Shown piece after piece: positions 12,148-23,300 of a DNA stretch of 64,000 nt; position 1 is the first letter of the stretch, and each line of letters starts with the position of its first letter. A program made the translations under genes and the position numbers. The stretch lies in the NCBI GenBank assembly GCA_964019135.1, contig OZ025256.1, positions 2,294,001 to 2,358,000 of the forward strand, given 5' to 3'. The stretch is from Arenicola marina. Taxonomy: Eukaryota > Annelida > Polychaeta > Arenicolidae. The notes beneath the pieces were generated by a model. It saw nothing but the letters and a program-made list of their open reading frames with translations. It made no database searches and was not told the DNA's origin.

Positions 12148-12392
12148 GGCAACATTCATAATCCCCTTGTAATTTACGTACGCAAAGTGCAGTTTCGCAT
12201 AGGCCTCACAAGCACGTCGCGGTGGTGCTCGTGGTTAAGAAATCCTCTTCAATATAATTTTAGCGCTTTTTAAATTCAGAACACCCACTTCTTGGGTGAC
12301 TACTTATGTATTTTGAACCCGATAATCGCTTGACAAATATTCCACTTATTAAGTCTAGTGGCGTAGCCTAAGTTGCGATTATGAATACGGCC
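12148..12392 (-). mobile_element. MITE, family A copy 2 (inverted)
   Basis: This is collinear with copy 1 at 128-377 when reverse-complemented, including the shared inner words GCTACGCCACTAGACTTA and GCGATTATCGG. The right end keeps ATGAATACGGCC; the left end has drifted. Flanks TCAGG and CCAGG are consistent with the CCAGG flanks of copy 1, with one mismatch. It has no coding capacity. Confidence 0.7.
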
Positions 12393-12801
12393 CCAGGTCT
12401 TATTTCAGTAAATATGGTCTATGGACGTTGATGTTGGAACCATTTCAGCGGCCAGTTATACCCTGGGTATGTGATTACCGGGGGGTGTATGTCTTGAAAA
12501 GCGAACGAAGGAGACGAACGCTGAGACTGGACCTGTGCTAATTGGGTGGTTTCTCGAATCCCACAAGAGGCGGTGGGGGTGACGGAGCGGAGGTGGAGGG
12601 AGGGGGTGCCTTCAATCAGAATACCAGTGCGCCGGGCGTCAAAAAAAGAGAAGCAAAAACACTGCCTTAGCCTGTAATCGAGCTTGACGGTGCTTTCAAC
12701 AAAAAGTTAACAATGCATGAGCTCGGACGCAAACATTTGGCAGGAATGGTTTCAAAACTTCAGAAAAGAGCGCATTAAAACACCATAAGTCCATATGAAT
12801 T
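12393..12801. other. Intergenic, no supported gene
   Basis: Mixed-composition sequence with a purine-rich GGTGGGGG stretch near 12570. No coding or RNA feature is recognised. Confidence 0.5.
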
Positions 12802-13071
12802 GGGGCCGCCCCGATAGTTCAGTAAGTTAGAGCGCTCCCCTTGTGTGCTCTGGCCACCTGAGTCCCTAACGGCACGCGGATCGGTTGTTCGCACCCCGTT
12901 GTGGCCATGTCTGTGTGGTCGCAGGATAAAGATCCCATGTCCTTCTTCGCAAAGAGTAGGGGGTTACCCCCGGGGACATGGCTCCACTCTCCCTTCCTTC
13001 TCCCATTGACGCGATATGACTAAAAGTGGTTAAAGCGTCCTGAATATACAACCAACCAACCAACCAATCAA
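12802..13071 (+). mobile_element. tRNA-derived SINE (family 1), full copy with target duplication
   Basis: The head resembles a tRNA: A-box-like TAGTTCAGTAAG, B-box-like GGTTGTTCGCACC. The body contains GTGGCCATGTCTGTGTGGTC and the tail is (CCAA)n-like. The direct repeat TCCATATGA flanks it at 12790-12798 and 13072-13080, as expected for LINE-mediated insertion. Related copies lie at 16746-16990, 45026-45178 and 48992-49158, all in the opposite orientation. Confidence 0.85.
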
Positions 13072-13270
13072 TCCATATGATTTCTGTGAATAAATGCAGC
13101 CATACTATCTAATCTATCGAAAAATCCCAGCCCAATATCCTGGTTCAGACGGATTCTTCCATAATTTCATACGTGTGTTTGGTCTCATTTTAAGCGAGGT
13201 GTCTTAAAAATCTACAAGTATGCATTCATTAATTGCAAGCTGCGCATAGGACAGAACAGGGGTATCTTAA

Positions 13271-13671
13271 AGTTGCATGTTGAGTTCTTTCCCGCCAAGA
13301 ACTAAGCGCAGGCGAAATTTATATCAAAATTTGCATAAAAACTCGATTGTTTCATTCTATAATTTCAGAAACCTGATAAACATCTCCGTTTCGGCTGTGG
13401 TGTGGCAAACGTGTCTATTCCCGGACAGCACAGAACTCTGTCGCGGCACTGCTACTGATACCAAAGGATCGCGAAGCACACAAACTGATGACGTTTACTA
13501 CTATAATGAAAACTTGTGGTAAATTGATATCACGGGCAAGGCTAGGAGACACTATTTGGCAGTCTGGCATGGGTGGAGTATCGATAAAAGAAATCTTGAA
13601 TGATTCAAGGATTGATTTTTATTTGTAATTTGACCTCTTTAGTTTTGGTGGGAAAGAGTCGATATGCAACT
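13271..13671 (+). mobile_element. TTAA-flanked MITE, family B copy 1
   Basis: The terminal inverted repeats are AGTTGCATGTTGAGTTCTTT at the left and the imperfect complement ending ATATGCAACT at the right. TTAA sits directly outside both ends (13267-13270 and 13672-13675). It aligns along its full length with the copy at 62873-63266. TTAA target duplication is typical of piggyBac and Kolobok superfamilies. The length of about 400 bp and absence of coding sequence make it non-autonomous. Confidence 0.85.
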
Positions 13672-13675
13672 TTAA

Positions 13676-14180
13676 CACTAATATCAAAAGCAATAAAGAC
13701 ATACGCCGCCTTACTTTATGGAGATTCTTGAGTTTACTGACAACTGATCATGAAATACTTAGCATAGCACCAGCGAACCGACTGCAGAATGTACGTTATA
13801 CCAAACTTAATTGACTTGGACTAAAGTGGGTATATTAAGGGGCATTATGTTGAGACTGATATCAGAACGATTGCTGACATAATAGAATACACAAACCGAA
13901 ACCATAAATTCTGCATGATAGCTCTCCTAGATTTTGAAAAAGCATTTGACACGCCGACATTTGAATGCAGGATAATGTTTTGCTGTTTATCTTAGCAACA
14001 AAGCCTAGAAATAGTAAAGACATTCGAGGCATTAACATCAACGGACAAGAATATAAAATGTCTCAGCTAGCCGATGATACCACATTATTTTCTTTCACTC
14101 TGGTGTCAAACTAAATAAATCTAAAACTGAAATATTTTACTTGGGAAACACAAATCATAAATCCGACAAATTATTAAGCC
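13676..14180 (+). mobile_element. Decayed LINE reverse-transcriptase remnant (L1/Tx1-like)
   Basis: Conceptual translation in shifting frames gives reverse-transcriptase landmarks in the right order: a palm motif ALLDFEKAFD near 13920-13950, then SQLADDTTLF near 14060-14090, the position of the catalytic (F/Y)xDD. Family-type words such as IIEYTNRNHKFC precede them. The frame changes and the motifs are much closer than in an intact enzyme, so the piece carries internal deletions and indels. It abuts the TTAA MITE on its left. It is not functional. Confidence 0.7.
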
Positions 14181-15860
14181 ACTTTGCAATAGCATAGCAG
14201 GTATCGACCGTATTCTGTTATTCTGAGACTAATCTCTCGACCTGTCATAGTCCACAAATATGATACGTTGTCCTTGACCTATGATGAAAAGCTGGCAGTC
14301 CCTGACCTCATTGTCGGGGCAGACCACGTCAACAAAAGCAGCGGAATTAGTTTTTGTCACGACCGCACGTTTTATATATCGAAGAGAGCAGAAAGGTTAG
14401 ATCACCCAGCCTGCAGTGGCGGAGAAGTGGGGTAACCTTGGATGCCCTGGCATGGCGGGGGGGGGGGATACGGGGTGGGGCCGGAGAGGGAGGGGGGTTG
14501 GGGGTAGGGATGGGGCCGGAGGTGATGGGGGTGCGATGTTGGGATGGGACCCGGATGGGGGGCCCGGGCACGGATTGGGCGAGGGATGGGGCCGGAGGGG
14601 ATGGGGGTGGGGATAGGGCCGGGATTGGGAGGGGGGGGGGGGAGGGGCGAGGGGGGGGGGCGGGCAAGAGAGGGTTGTTTACCCCACAATCGACATCCCA
14701 ATCACGTCGCAGACTCCACGAGAGCACTCAGAGAGCCATTCAACGCTTACATTTGTCTCCTGTTGCGGGTGACACGGACCTTCACGTCTGTCCTATTCTG
14801 AGGACATTCGAACGATACCCTACCCCCGGGGGAGCTACCTACCCCCACGCCCCCCCCCCCCCACACCCGCCGCCCGCCCACCCATCCACCTCCCTCACCC
14901 ACAAAAACCCCTGCCCGGTGTCTTGCTTTCCCGTTGTATCTCACCCCGTCTCTGCCCTCCTGTCTTAACCATTGCTTAGCTACAATGGAACCATCTCGCC
15001 ACTTGGCTCGATAACTCACGCAGCAGGCTCTTTGTTTGCCTTCGACGGCTCTTATCGTTATCGCAGGCCACCGCGACAAGTCACGTGACAGGGCCACAAG
15101 ATTTGGAGGGGCCTGGCTGGACACTTAGAGCACGTTGAGAGTGCAGTTTTGCTGCTCGTCCCCTCAATATAGGATCCTAAGTTGTCGATATAGTAGCGTG
15201 ACAACGACGAATCGTTCATTTGCCAGATTTTTTTTTTCGCTGCCGCAGCCCCTCTTTATACGACTTCAGGGGCTTGGGCAACAAATCGCTATGAACTGCA
15301 CGCACGTGAATACGCCTTTCTTTGTCACGATCGAGCGATAATTAAAGAATGACTTAGTTCAATTGCCTTGGGTAATTACGTAATTTACTAACCATGCACG
15401 AATGTTGACAGTTTGAAAGCGGCTCACGTAGCAAATTTTTACCTACGTTGTCGATTTTCGCAATCTCCTTGGAGAATCGTTCTGTGAAAAGTTAGCATTC
15501 AGAACTTACATACTGCGTTTCCATTGAATGTTTAAGGTCATTCAATAAAACGAACTCAATGCATGTATGGCTATTGCTATAGATCTATAAAACAGGTATA
15601 CGTCATTAATTTCTACAGGTACGCAAAGGTTTCTTCGAGAAACGTCCTAAACCCATTGAAAATATTGTGAAAGGTCTTCGTTGGAAATACCGCTGTTTCA
15701 GTAACTCCAAGTACAGGAAAACGAAACTGACGTATGAAAAGCTACTTGATCTATAAAGCACAGGTACACGGCGATGATTTGCACAGATAAACAAAACTTT
15801 CTGCAACAATTGTAACAACACACTTGTCGCCGCTGTGGATGTCATTATGCATCGCGCATG
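14181..15860. other. Intergenic with G-rich and C-rich blocks, no supported gene
   Basis: About 14450-14670 is G-rich with a degenerate repeat of GGGATGGGGCCGGAGG. About 14820-14900 is C-rich and includes a C homopolymer. The remainder is ordinary AT-rich sequence. Open frames across the G-rich part are compositional. Confidence 0.5.
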
Positions 15861-15863
15861 GAT

Positions 15864-15998
15864 AACCGTACCGGACGATTCATTCGATTTTGATTAATTA
15901 GAAGCCATGATACTTCCGAACTAGGTTTTCGAGTTCGATTGAGGCGAAAAGCGTGAAACGTTTCGAATCTTGACCCCGTGATATTTTGAAATATTTAA
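15864..15998 (+). repeat. Dispersed repeat C, copy 1
   Basis: About 135 bp starting ACCGTACCGGACGATTCATT and ending GATATTTTGAAATATTTAAA recurs as a direct copy at 17322-17467 at roughly 90 percent identity by eye. No target duplication or terminal repeat is obvious. The element type is unknown. Confidence 0.7.
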
Positions 15999-16745
15999 AA
16001 CTCTTTTATTGTGATTTTACCACGACGGACTGTCTATAATTTTTCAAATTCGGAATCCAAAATACAAAATTCAACCAGTAAATTTAATCCATAGATTAAT
16101 GTTCCCGTTAGAGATCAAACAAGTTACCTACTGGCTCAATGCGTGACATAATGTACAGCGTCATTAAATGAAAACTGTGAACATTTTAGCGACTTTCCCG
16201 ATTTTTGGTCCCATCCACCAATAATTAAGGAACAAAAAAAAAATCCCGTGACTTGACCTTTGACCTACATACCCCACTGACGAACTTGACCGAGCCATAT
16301 CGGATACCTATCGATGGGTAAAGTTACAGAACGAAATGTTGCGTTACCTACAGAGCGGGCAAACACACACACACACAGACATACTAACGTACTGATAGAT
16401 TTCGGATAAATCGAAGATTTCCCGTCATAATAAAACATGGGGAACAAACGCCCGACGGCAATTTACAGGTGATTGTGGCGCTAATTTGTTTCAACACAAA
16501 CAAGTGTAAACCGAAACGCAGTGCGTTAATATGTTTAAGAAAAACATAAACAAGAAGAAACAAACCATGACATTTTACATAGTTCATTTCCTTTACTCCT
16601 GATGGAATGATATGCGATCGCTGGTGGTGTGAAACAACTCACAGTATATGAATAGCTGTGATCGCCACCTGCTCACGTTCATGGTGTTTTTACGGCAGCC
16701 ACGGCAAGAATCATGATGCACCCGTGCGCGCAGCAAGTGGTCATA
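15999..16745. other. Intergenic, no supported gene
   Basis: Single-copy-looking sequence with a short (CA)n run at about 16366-16376. No exon or RNA feature is recognised. Confidence 0.5.
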
Positions 16746-16990
16746 ATGGTTGGTGGTTGAATATTCAGAACGTTTAACCAATTCTGATTATATCGCGTTC
16801 AATGGGAGAAGGAAGGAAAGAACGGAGCCATGTCCCCGGGGATAACCCCTTACTCTTTGCAAAGAAAGACATGGGATATTTATCCTGCGACCAACAGACA
16901 TGACCACAGCGGGGCGCGAACCACCGATCCACGTGCTATGAGGCTCAATGCGAGCGCTCTAACTAACCCATTGAACTATTGGGCAGCCCC
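16746..16990 (-). mobile_element. tRNA-derived SINE (family 1), minus copy
   Basis: Reverse-complement alignment with the copy at 12802-13071 covers head, body (CATGACCACAGCGGGGCGCG on the plus strand) and the GGTTGGTGGTT tail at the left end. It is more diverged than the copy at 48992-49158. Confidence 0.75.
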
Positions 16991-17321
16991 TTTGTCTTAA
17001 TGAAGACTCCCCTTGCGTTAGACCATTATAACGTATAATCTGTCTAAATATTACAGAAAACTGTATATAATTGCGAACTTCGGACGACAATAGGTCGACA
17101 ATTTTTATCATGCTGAGCCAGTGACAACTATTGCGTTGCGTAGATCCGTTGTGTCTTGCCTTATGCCAATCTCCCGCCAGAGGGCGTTCCGCTTTCGCTA
17201 TAGTCCCTCTGTCCCTCGTGAAATTTAACCATCAGTGATCAGAATTATCCTTCATACGCGCAAATCGAAAATGAAGGTATTCGGAAATACATGCGAAGTT
17301 TGGCATCAAATACACAACTGT

Positions 17322-17467
17322 TACCGTAGCGTACCGGACGAATTCATTCGATTTTAATTAATTATAAGCCATGATACTTTCGAGCTATGTTTTCGAGTTC
17401 GATTGGGGCCAAAAGTGTGAAGCGTTTCGAATTTTGACCCCGTGATATTTTGAAATATTTTAAACTC
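17322..17467 (+). repeat. Dispersed repeat C, copy 2, abutting a minisatellite
   Basis: Second copy of the repeat at 15864-15998. Its right edge (TTTTAAACTC) passes directly into the 22-bp minisatellite, whereas copy 1 has unrelated sequence at that point. The minisatellite may have started at the end of an inserted element. Confidence 0.7.
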
Positions 17468-17935
17468 GTTGTGTCATCATATGACGGTCGTTGTGTCATC
17501 ATATGACGGTCGTTATGCGGTGATATCACGGTCGTTGTCATGACATAATGGTCGTCGTGTCATGACATTACGGTCGTGTAATGACATCACGGTCGTTGTG
17601 TAATGACATCATGGTCGTTGTCATGACATCATGGTCGTTGTCATGACATCATATTCGTCGTGTAATGACATCACGGTCGTTGTGTCATGACATCACGGTC
17701 GTTGTGTCATGACATCACACTCGTTGTGTCATGACATCACGGTCGTTGTGTCATGACATCACACTCGTTGTGTCATGACATCACGGTCGTTGTGTCATGA
17801 CATCACGGTCGTTGTCATGACATCACGGTCGTTGTGTCATGACATCACGGTCGTTGTGTCATGACATCACGGTCGTTGTGTCATGACATCACGGTCGTTG
17901 TCTTGTGACGTCACGGTTGTTGTGTCATCATATCA
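17468..17935. repeat. 22-bp minisatellite, about 21 copies
   Basis: The unit is TCGTTGTGTCATGACATCAC plus GG, with shorter 19-bp variants that lack GTG. Each unit contains the palindrome TGTCATGACA, so the array is a string of small inverted repeats. Confidence 0.9.
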
Positions 17936-18735
17936 TACACATATGGCCGTCTCCTCCTCCCCCTACCTCCCATTCCCTCTCCCTCCTTCCCCCCTCATCC
18001 CCATAGGCTCCTTCCTCGAACCAATTTATCATAGTTGTACTGCCTTTAATATAATTCGAATGTTATTCACCAGAGGAATCCAGAGGACGTCAAAGCACCC
18101 ATCAACCCCCGCCCGTCACGCCCCCCACACACATATACCAACACCTGGCGCCCCCCCCCCCTTCCACCCCTAATACCCCACACTTCCCTCCAAATCTCTC
18201 ATCGTGTTACAGGGCACTTTCCCTGGGGGGTTGGGGCTGAGTAAACTGTGTCAGTCTTTACAATTGCAGCTACAAAAAGGAGACACAAACCCAGCCCCCG
18301 CCCGCCCCCTCCCCCCCCCCCTCGCCCCACCGGAGTCCCTGCCAATGCTCCGTGCACATCCGTTATTGTGTCAGTTTATACATTCTTCCCAAATACGCAG
18401 CACAGTTTCGTCCTTGCATACATTAGTCTTGGTGTTTGTTCTTCACACGGTGCACCATTACAAATATATACACGAACTTATTAACAAAAAGCTGTTTGCA
18501 GCAGAGAATTCATGAAATTACCGATGCGTGCGCAAAGTCTGCCACACTGCTGTTAATAGTGTGACCTACGCAGCCTTGAAACCCCATTCTTGAAACGACA
18601 CTTTTATAGAGCTGCACTCATGCCGCCGCCGAGAAGCGTTGCAACGGATGGAAGGAGACACTATTCAACCGCAAGGGTGTCAGTTTTTACCAGCCGCGAC
18701 AAGTATGCATAGACGGGTTTAGTTCAGTTCAACCT
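17936..18735. other. Intergenic, C-rich in places, no supported gene
   Basis: C/T-rich stretches occur at about 17950-18010 and 18100-18180, with another C run at about 18300-18325. Nothing else is recognised. Confidence 0.5.
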
Positions 18736-18739
18736 CTGT

Positions 18740-21700
18740 GTCGCACTCAGAAATGTGCGTCTCGCTCACTATCTGCGTCTTACTCGGTATCTGCATCTCA
18801 CTCAATCTCTGCGTCTCACCCAGTATGTCTCACTCAGTATCTGCGTCTCACTCAGTATGTCTCACTCAGTATTTGCGTCTCACTCAGTATTTGCGTCTCA
18901 CTCAGTATCTGCGTCTCGCTCAGTATCTGCGTCTCAGTATCTGCGTCTCACTCAGTATCTGCGTCAACTCAGTATCTGCGTCTCATTCAGTATCTGCGTC
19001 TCACTCAATATCTGCGTCTCACTCAGTATCTGCGTCTCACTCAATATCTGCGTCCCACTCAGTATCTGCGTCTCACTAAGTATCTGCGAGTCACTCAGTA
19101 TCTGCGTATCACTCAGTATCTGCGTCACACTCAGTATGTCTCATTCAGTATCTGCGTCTTACTCAGTATCTGAGTCAACTCAGTATTTGCGTCTCACTCA
19201 GTATCTGCGTCTCACTCAATATCTGCGTCCCACTCAATATCTGCGTCTCACTCAGTATCTGCGTCTCACTAAGTATCTGCGAGTCACTCAGTATCTGCGT
19301 CTCACTCAGTATCTGCGTCTCACTCAGTATCTGCGTCTCACTCAGTATCTGCGTCTCACTCAGTATGTCTCACACAGTATCTGCGTCTCACTCAGTATGT
19401 CTCACTTAGTATTTGCGTCTCACTCAGTATGTCTCACTCAGTATTTGCGTCTCACTCAGTATTTGCGTCTCACTCAGTATCTGCGTCTCGCTCAGCATCT
19501 GCGTCTCAGTATCTGCGTCTCACTCAGTATCTGCGTCAACTCAGTATCTGCGTCTCACTCAGTATCTGCGTCTCACTCAATATCTGCGTCTCACTCAGTA
19601 TCTGCGTCTCACTCAATATCTGCGTCTCACTCAGTATCTGCGTCTCACTAAGTATCTGCGAGTCACTCAGTATCTGCGTCTCACTCAGTATCTGCGTCTC
19701 ACTCAGTATGTCTCACTCAGTATCTGCGTCTCACTCAGTATCTGAGTCAACTCAGTATCTGCGTCTCACTCAGTATCTGCGTCTCACTCAATATCTGCGT
19801 CTCACTCAGTATCTGCGTCTCACTCAATATCTGCGTCTCACTCAGTATCTGCGTCTCACTAAGTATCTGCGAGTCACTCAGTATCTGCGTCTCACTCAGT
19901 ATGTCTCACTCAGTATCTGCGTCTCACTCAGTATGTCTCACTCAGTATTTGCGTCTCACTCAGTATCTGCGTCTCGCTCAGTATCTGCGTCTCAGTATCT
20001 GCGTCTCACTCAGTATCTGCGTCAACTCAGTATCTGCGTCTTACTCAGTATCTGCGTCTCACTCAATATCTGCGTCTCACTCAGTATCTGCGTCTCACTC
20101 AATATCTGCGTCTCACTCAGTATCTGCGTCTCACTAAGTATCTGCGAGTCACTCAGTATCTGCGTCTCACTCAGTATCTGCGTCTCACTCAGTATGTCTC
20201 ACTCAGTATCTGCGTCTCACTCAGTATCTGAGTCAACTCAGTATCTGCGTCTCACTCAGTATCTGCGTCTCACTCAAAATCTGCGTCTCACTCAGTATCT
20301 GCGTCTCACTCAATATCTGCGTCAACTCAGTATCTGCGTCTCACTCAGTATCTGCGTCTCACTCAATATCTGCGTCTCACTCAGTATCTGCGTCAACCCA
20401 GTATCTGCGTCTCACTCAGTATCTGCGTCTCACTCAGTATGTCTCACTTAGTATCTGCGTCTCACTCAGTATCTGCGTCAACTCAGTATCTGCGTCTCAC
20501 TCAGTATCTGCGTCTCACTCAATATCTGCGTCTCACTCAGTATCTGCGTCTCACTCAATATCTGCGTCTCACTCAGTATCTGCGTCTCACTCAATATCTG
20601 CGTCTCACTCAGTATCTGCGTCTCACTCAATATCTGCGTCTCACTCAGTATCTGCGTCTCACTCAATATCTGCGTCTCACTCAGTATGTCTCACTCAGTA
20701 TCTGCGTCTCACCCCGTATCTGAGTCAACTCAGTACCTGCGTCTCACTCAGTATCTGCGTCTCACTCAATATCTGCGTCTCACTCAGTATCTGCATCTCA
20801 CTCAATATCTGCGTCTCACTCAGTATGTGCGTCTCACTAAGTATCTGCGTCTCACTCAGTATCTGCGTCTCACTCAATATCTGCGTCTCACTCAGTATCT
20901 GCGTCTCACTCAATATCTGCGTCTCACTCAGTATCTGCGTCTCACTCAATATCTGCGTCTCACTCAGTATCTGCGTCTCACTCAGTATGTCTCACTCAGT
21001 ATCTGCGTCTCACTCAGTATCTGAGTCAACTCAGTACCTGCGTCTCACTCAGTATCTGCGTCTCACTCAATATCTGCGTCTCACTCAGTATCTGCGTCTC
21101 ACTCAATATCTGCGTCTCACTCAGTATCTGCGTCTCACTAAGTATCTGCGAGTCACTCAGTATCTGCGTCTCACTCAGTATCTGGGTCTCACTCAGTATG
21201 TCTCACTCAGTATCTGCATCTCACTCAGTATGTCTCACTCAGTATTTGCGTCTCACTCAGTATTTGCGTCTCACTCAGTATCTGCGTCTCGCTCAGTATC
21301 TGCGTCTCAGTATCTGCGTCTCACTCAGTATCTACGTCAACTCAGTATCTGCGTCTCACTCAGTATCTGCGTCTCACTCAATATCTGCGTCTCACTCAGT
21401 ATCTGCGTCTCACTCAATATCTGCGTCTCACTCAGTATCTGCGTCTAACTAAGTATCTGCGAGTCACTCAGTATCTGCGTCTCACTCAGTATCTGCGTCT
21501 CACTCAGTATCTGCGTCAACTCAGTATCTGAGTCAACTCAGTATCTGCGTCTCACTCAATATCTGCGTCTCACTCAATATCTGCGTCTCAATCAGTATCT
21601 GCGTCTCACTCAATATCTGCGTCTCACTCAGTATCTGCGTCTCACTAAGTATCTGCGAGTCACTCAGTATCTGCGTCTCACTCAGTATGTCTCACTCAGT

Positions 21701-21990
21701 ATCTGCGTCTCACTCAGTATCTGCGTCAACTCAGTATCTACGTCTCACTCAGTATCTGCGTCTCACTCAGTATCTGCGTCTCACTCAGTATGTCTCACTC
21801 AGTATCTGCGTCTCACACAGTATCTGCGTCTCACTCAGTATTTGCGTCTCACTCAGTATGTCTCACTCAGTATCTGCTTCTCACTCAATATCTGCGTCTC
21901 ACTCAGTATGTCTCACTCAGTATCTGCGTCTCACTCAGTATCTGCGTCTCACTCAGTATCTGCGTCTCACTCAGCATGTCTCACTAAGTA
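18740..21990. repeat. 18-bp minisatellite, about 3.2 kb, about 180 copies
   Basis: The unit is TCTGCGTCTCACTCAGTA. Common variants are TCAATA for TCAGTA, a shortened GTCTCACTCAGTATGTCTCA, GCGTCAACTCAG and GCGAGTCACTCAG. A marker order (GTCTCGCTCAG, then GTCTCAGTATCTGCG, then GTCAACTCAG) recurs starting near 18910, 19485, 19970 and 21285, showing block duplication. All three plus frames and one minus frame stay open because the unit is six codons without a stop. I treat it as non-coding satellite. Confidence 0.93.
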
Positions 21991-21999
21991 TCTGTGCTA

Positions 22000-23300
22000 T
22001 GCCGAGCAGATATCTTCGTTTAAACGCTATGAGAGAGCGGTAGGGGCGGAAACACTGACCCCCCCCCCCCCCCCCTCCGTCCTGCCGATGGCCTTATAAG
22101 ATACAACGCAAGGCTGAAATAATATATTACCTATCATAGAACGAACATGTTTCAATATTCACTCTGGCTGTCTGCTGTAGAATATAACCCATACCATCTC
22201 CCATACTGAGCTACACGACTGGAACCCGGCGTATGCCACTATCCCGGTCAATATATAATGAACGCGCCTGTCGATCGAAATCTATAGGATAGTTATAGAT
22301 CGCTCTTTAAATTACGCGGGCATAGTCTATTATTTATTGGCATCTGACTACGTACGGCCCGGTCTGAGCGAACTAGCTGCCTTGGCTAAATATTGATGAA
22401 TAGCTCCGTTATATAAGCCTTAGGAAGGAGACACAGCTAAGAAAACACTATAAATTATAGGCAGCACTGGCCACATGTCCACTTTCTACGTCTAGTCTTT
22501 GTTCCCTCGTTCCGGCGGGAATATCATCCTGTCGTTGTCCATGTCATGTGACCTGACCCCCCCCCCCCCCCCCCCATGGAGAAAAAGAAAAAAGCGAGAA
22601 GCGCACTGCATGAATAGGGGTGGAGTCCGTGAACATCTGTGGCACGTGACGTCATGGCTACACAAAGATCGACCGGGCGGGGTGGTGAGAGGAGGGCGGG
22701 GGAGGGTAGGGGACGCAGAACGGAGCGGTGGGGGGCGGGCGAGGGCGACTAACTGGGTGGCGGGGGAGGAGGAGCGGGGATGGGGGTGGGGAGAGGCGAA
22801 CGCGACTAACGGGGCGAGGCGAAAGGCGAAGGCGGCCGACTGGCGAGCAGGGCGGCCTTGGCAAAAACACAGAGTACACACAAGCCGCGTGGCGCGAAGC
22901 CCAGCGTTACAACGGCAGACCACAGGGTTACCCACACCCATTGCGAGGCGAGCCGCGTACAACATGGACAAATAATATGCGCACCTCAAACGTTCTGTTC
23001 GGCTATGCGGCGAGGAGTTGATGTTTATATCAACCAAATTAAATATAATTGAACTCTCTTCACGTAAAGTTAGAAAAGACAGAGAAACGGAAGCTTTTAC
23101 AAGCTGCGGACGCACGCGTTGCTGCTTTGTTTACGTTTGTGTGCTCGTTGCTGCAAGCGGCCCCCACGTGCAAATGAAAACAAACAAAGAGCTGTCAGAG
23201 CCAGTGACAGTGACAGCGTTGCAGCTGTTGGACATAAAAGTCGTCTGTCAGACAGCGATACACCCTCTGTCAAAATAATACCAATCTTCAGACATACCAG
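22000..23300. promoter_or_regulatory. Upstream region of the BTB-kelch gene
   Basis: This 1.3 kb separates the minisatellite from the kelch gene. It includes C homopolymers at about 22060-22075 and 22557-22575, then a GC-rich, CpG-rich block at about 22660-22920. A composite CACGTGACGTCA (E-box overlapping a CRE) lies at 22643-22654. No TATA box is placed with confidence, so the transcription start is unknown. The promoter assignment is inference from position and composition. Confidence 0.4.

Noticed and set aside
18755-20723. Long open frames with QYLRLT/SICVSL repeats as a repetitive protein gene
   Set aside because: They are a by-product of an 18-bp stop-free unit; all plus frames are equally open and no start context, intron or unique sequence supports coding.
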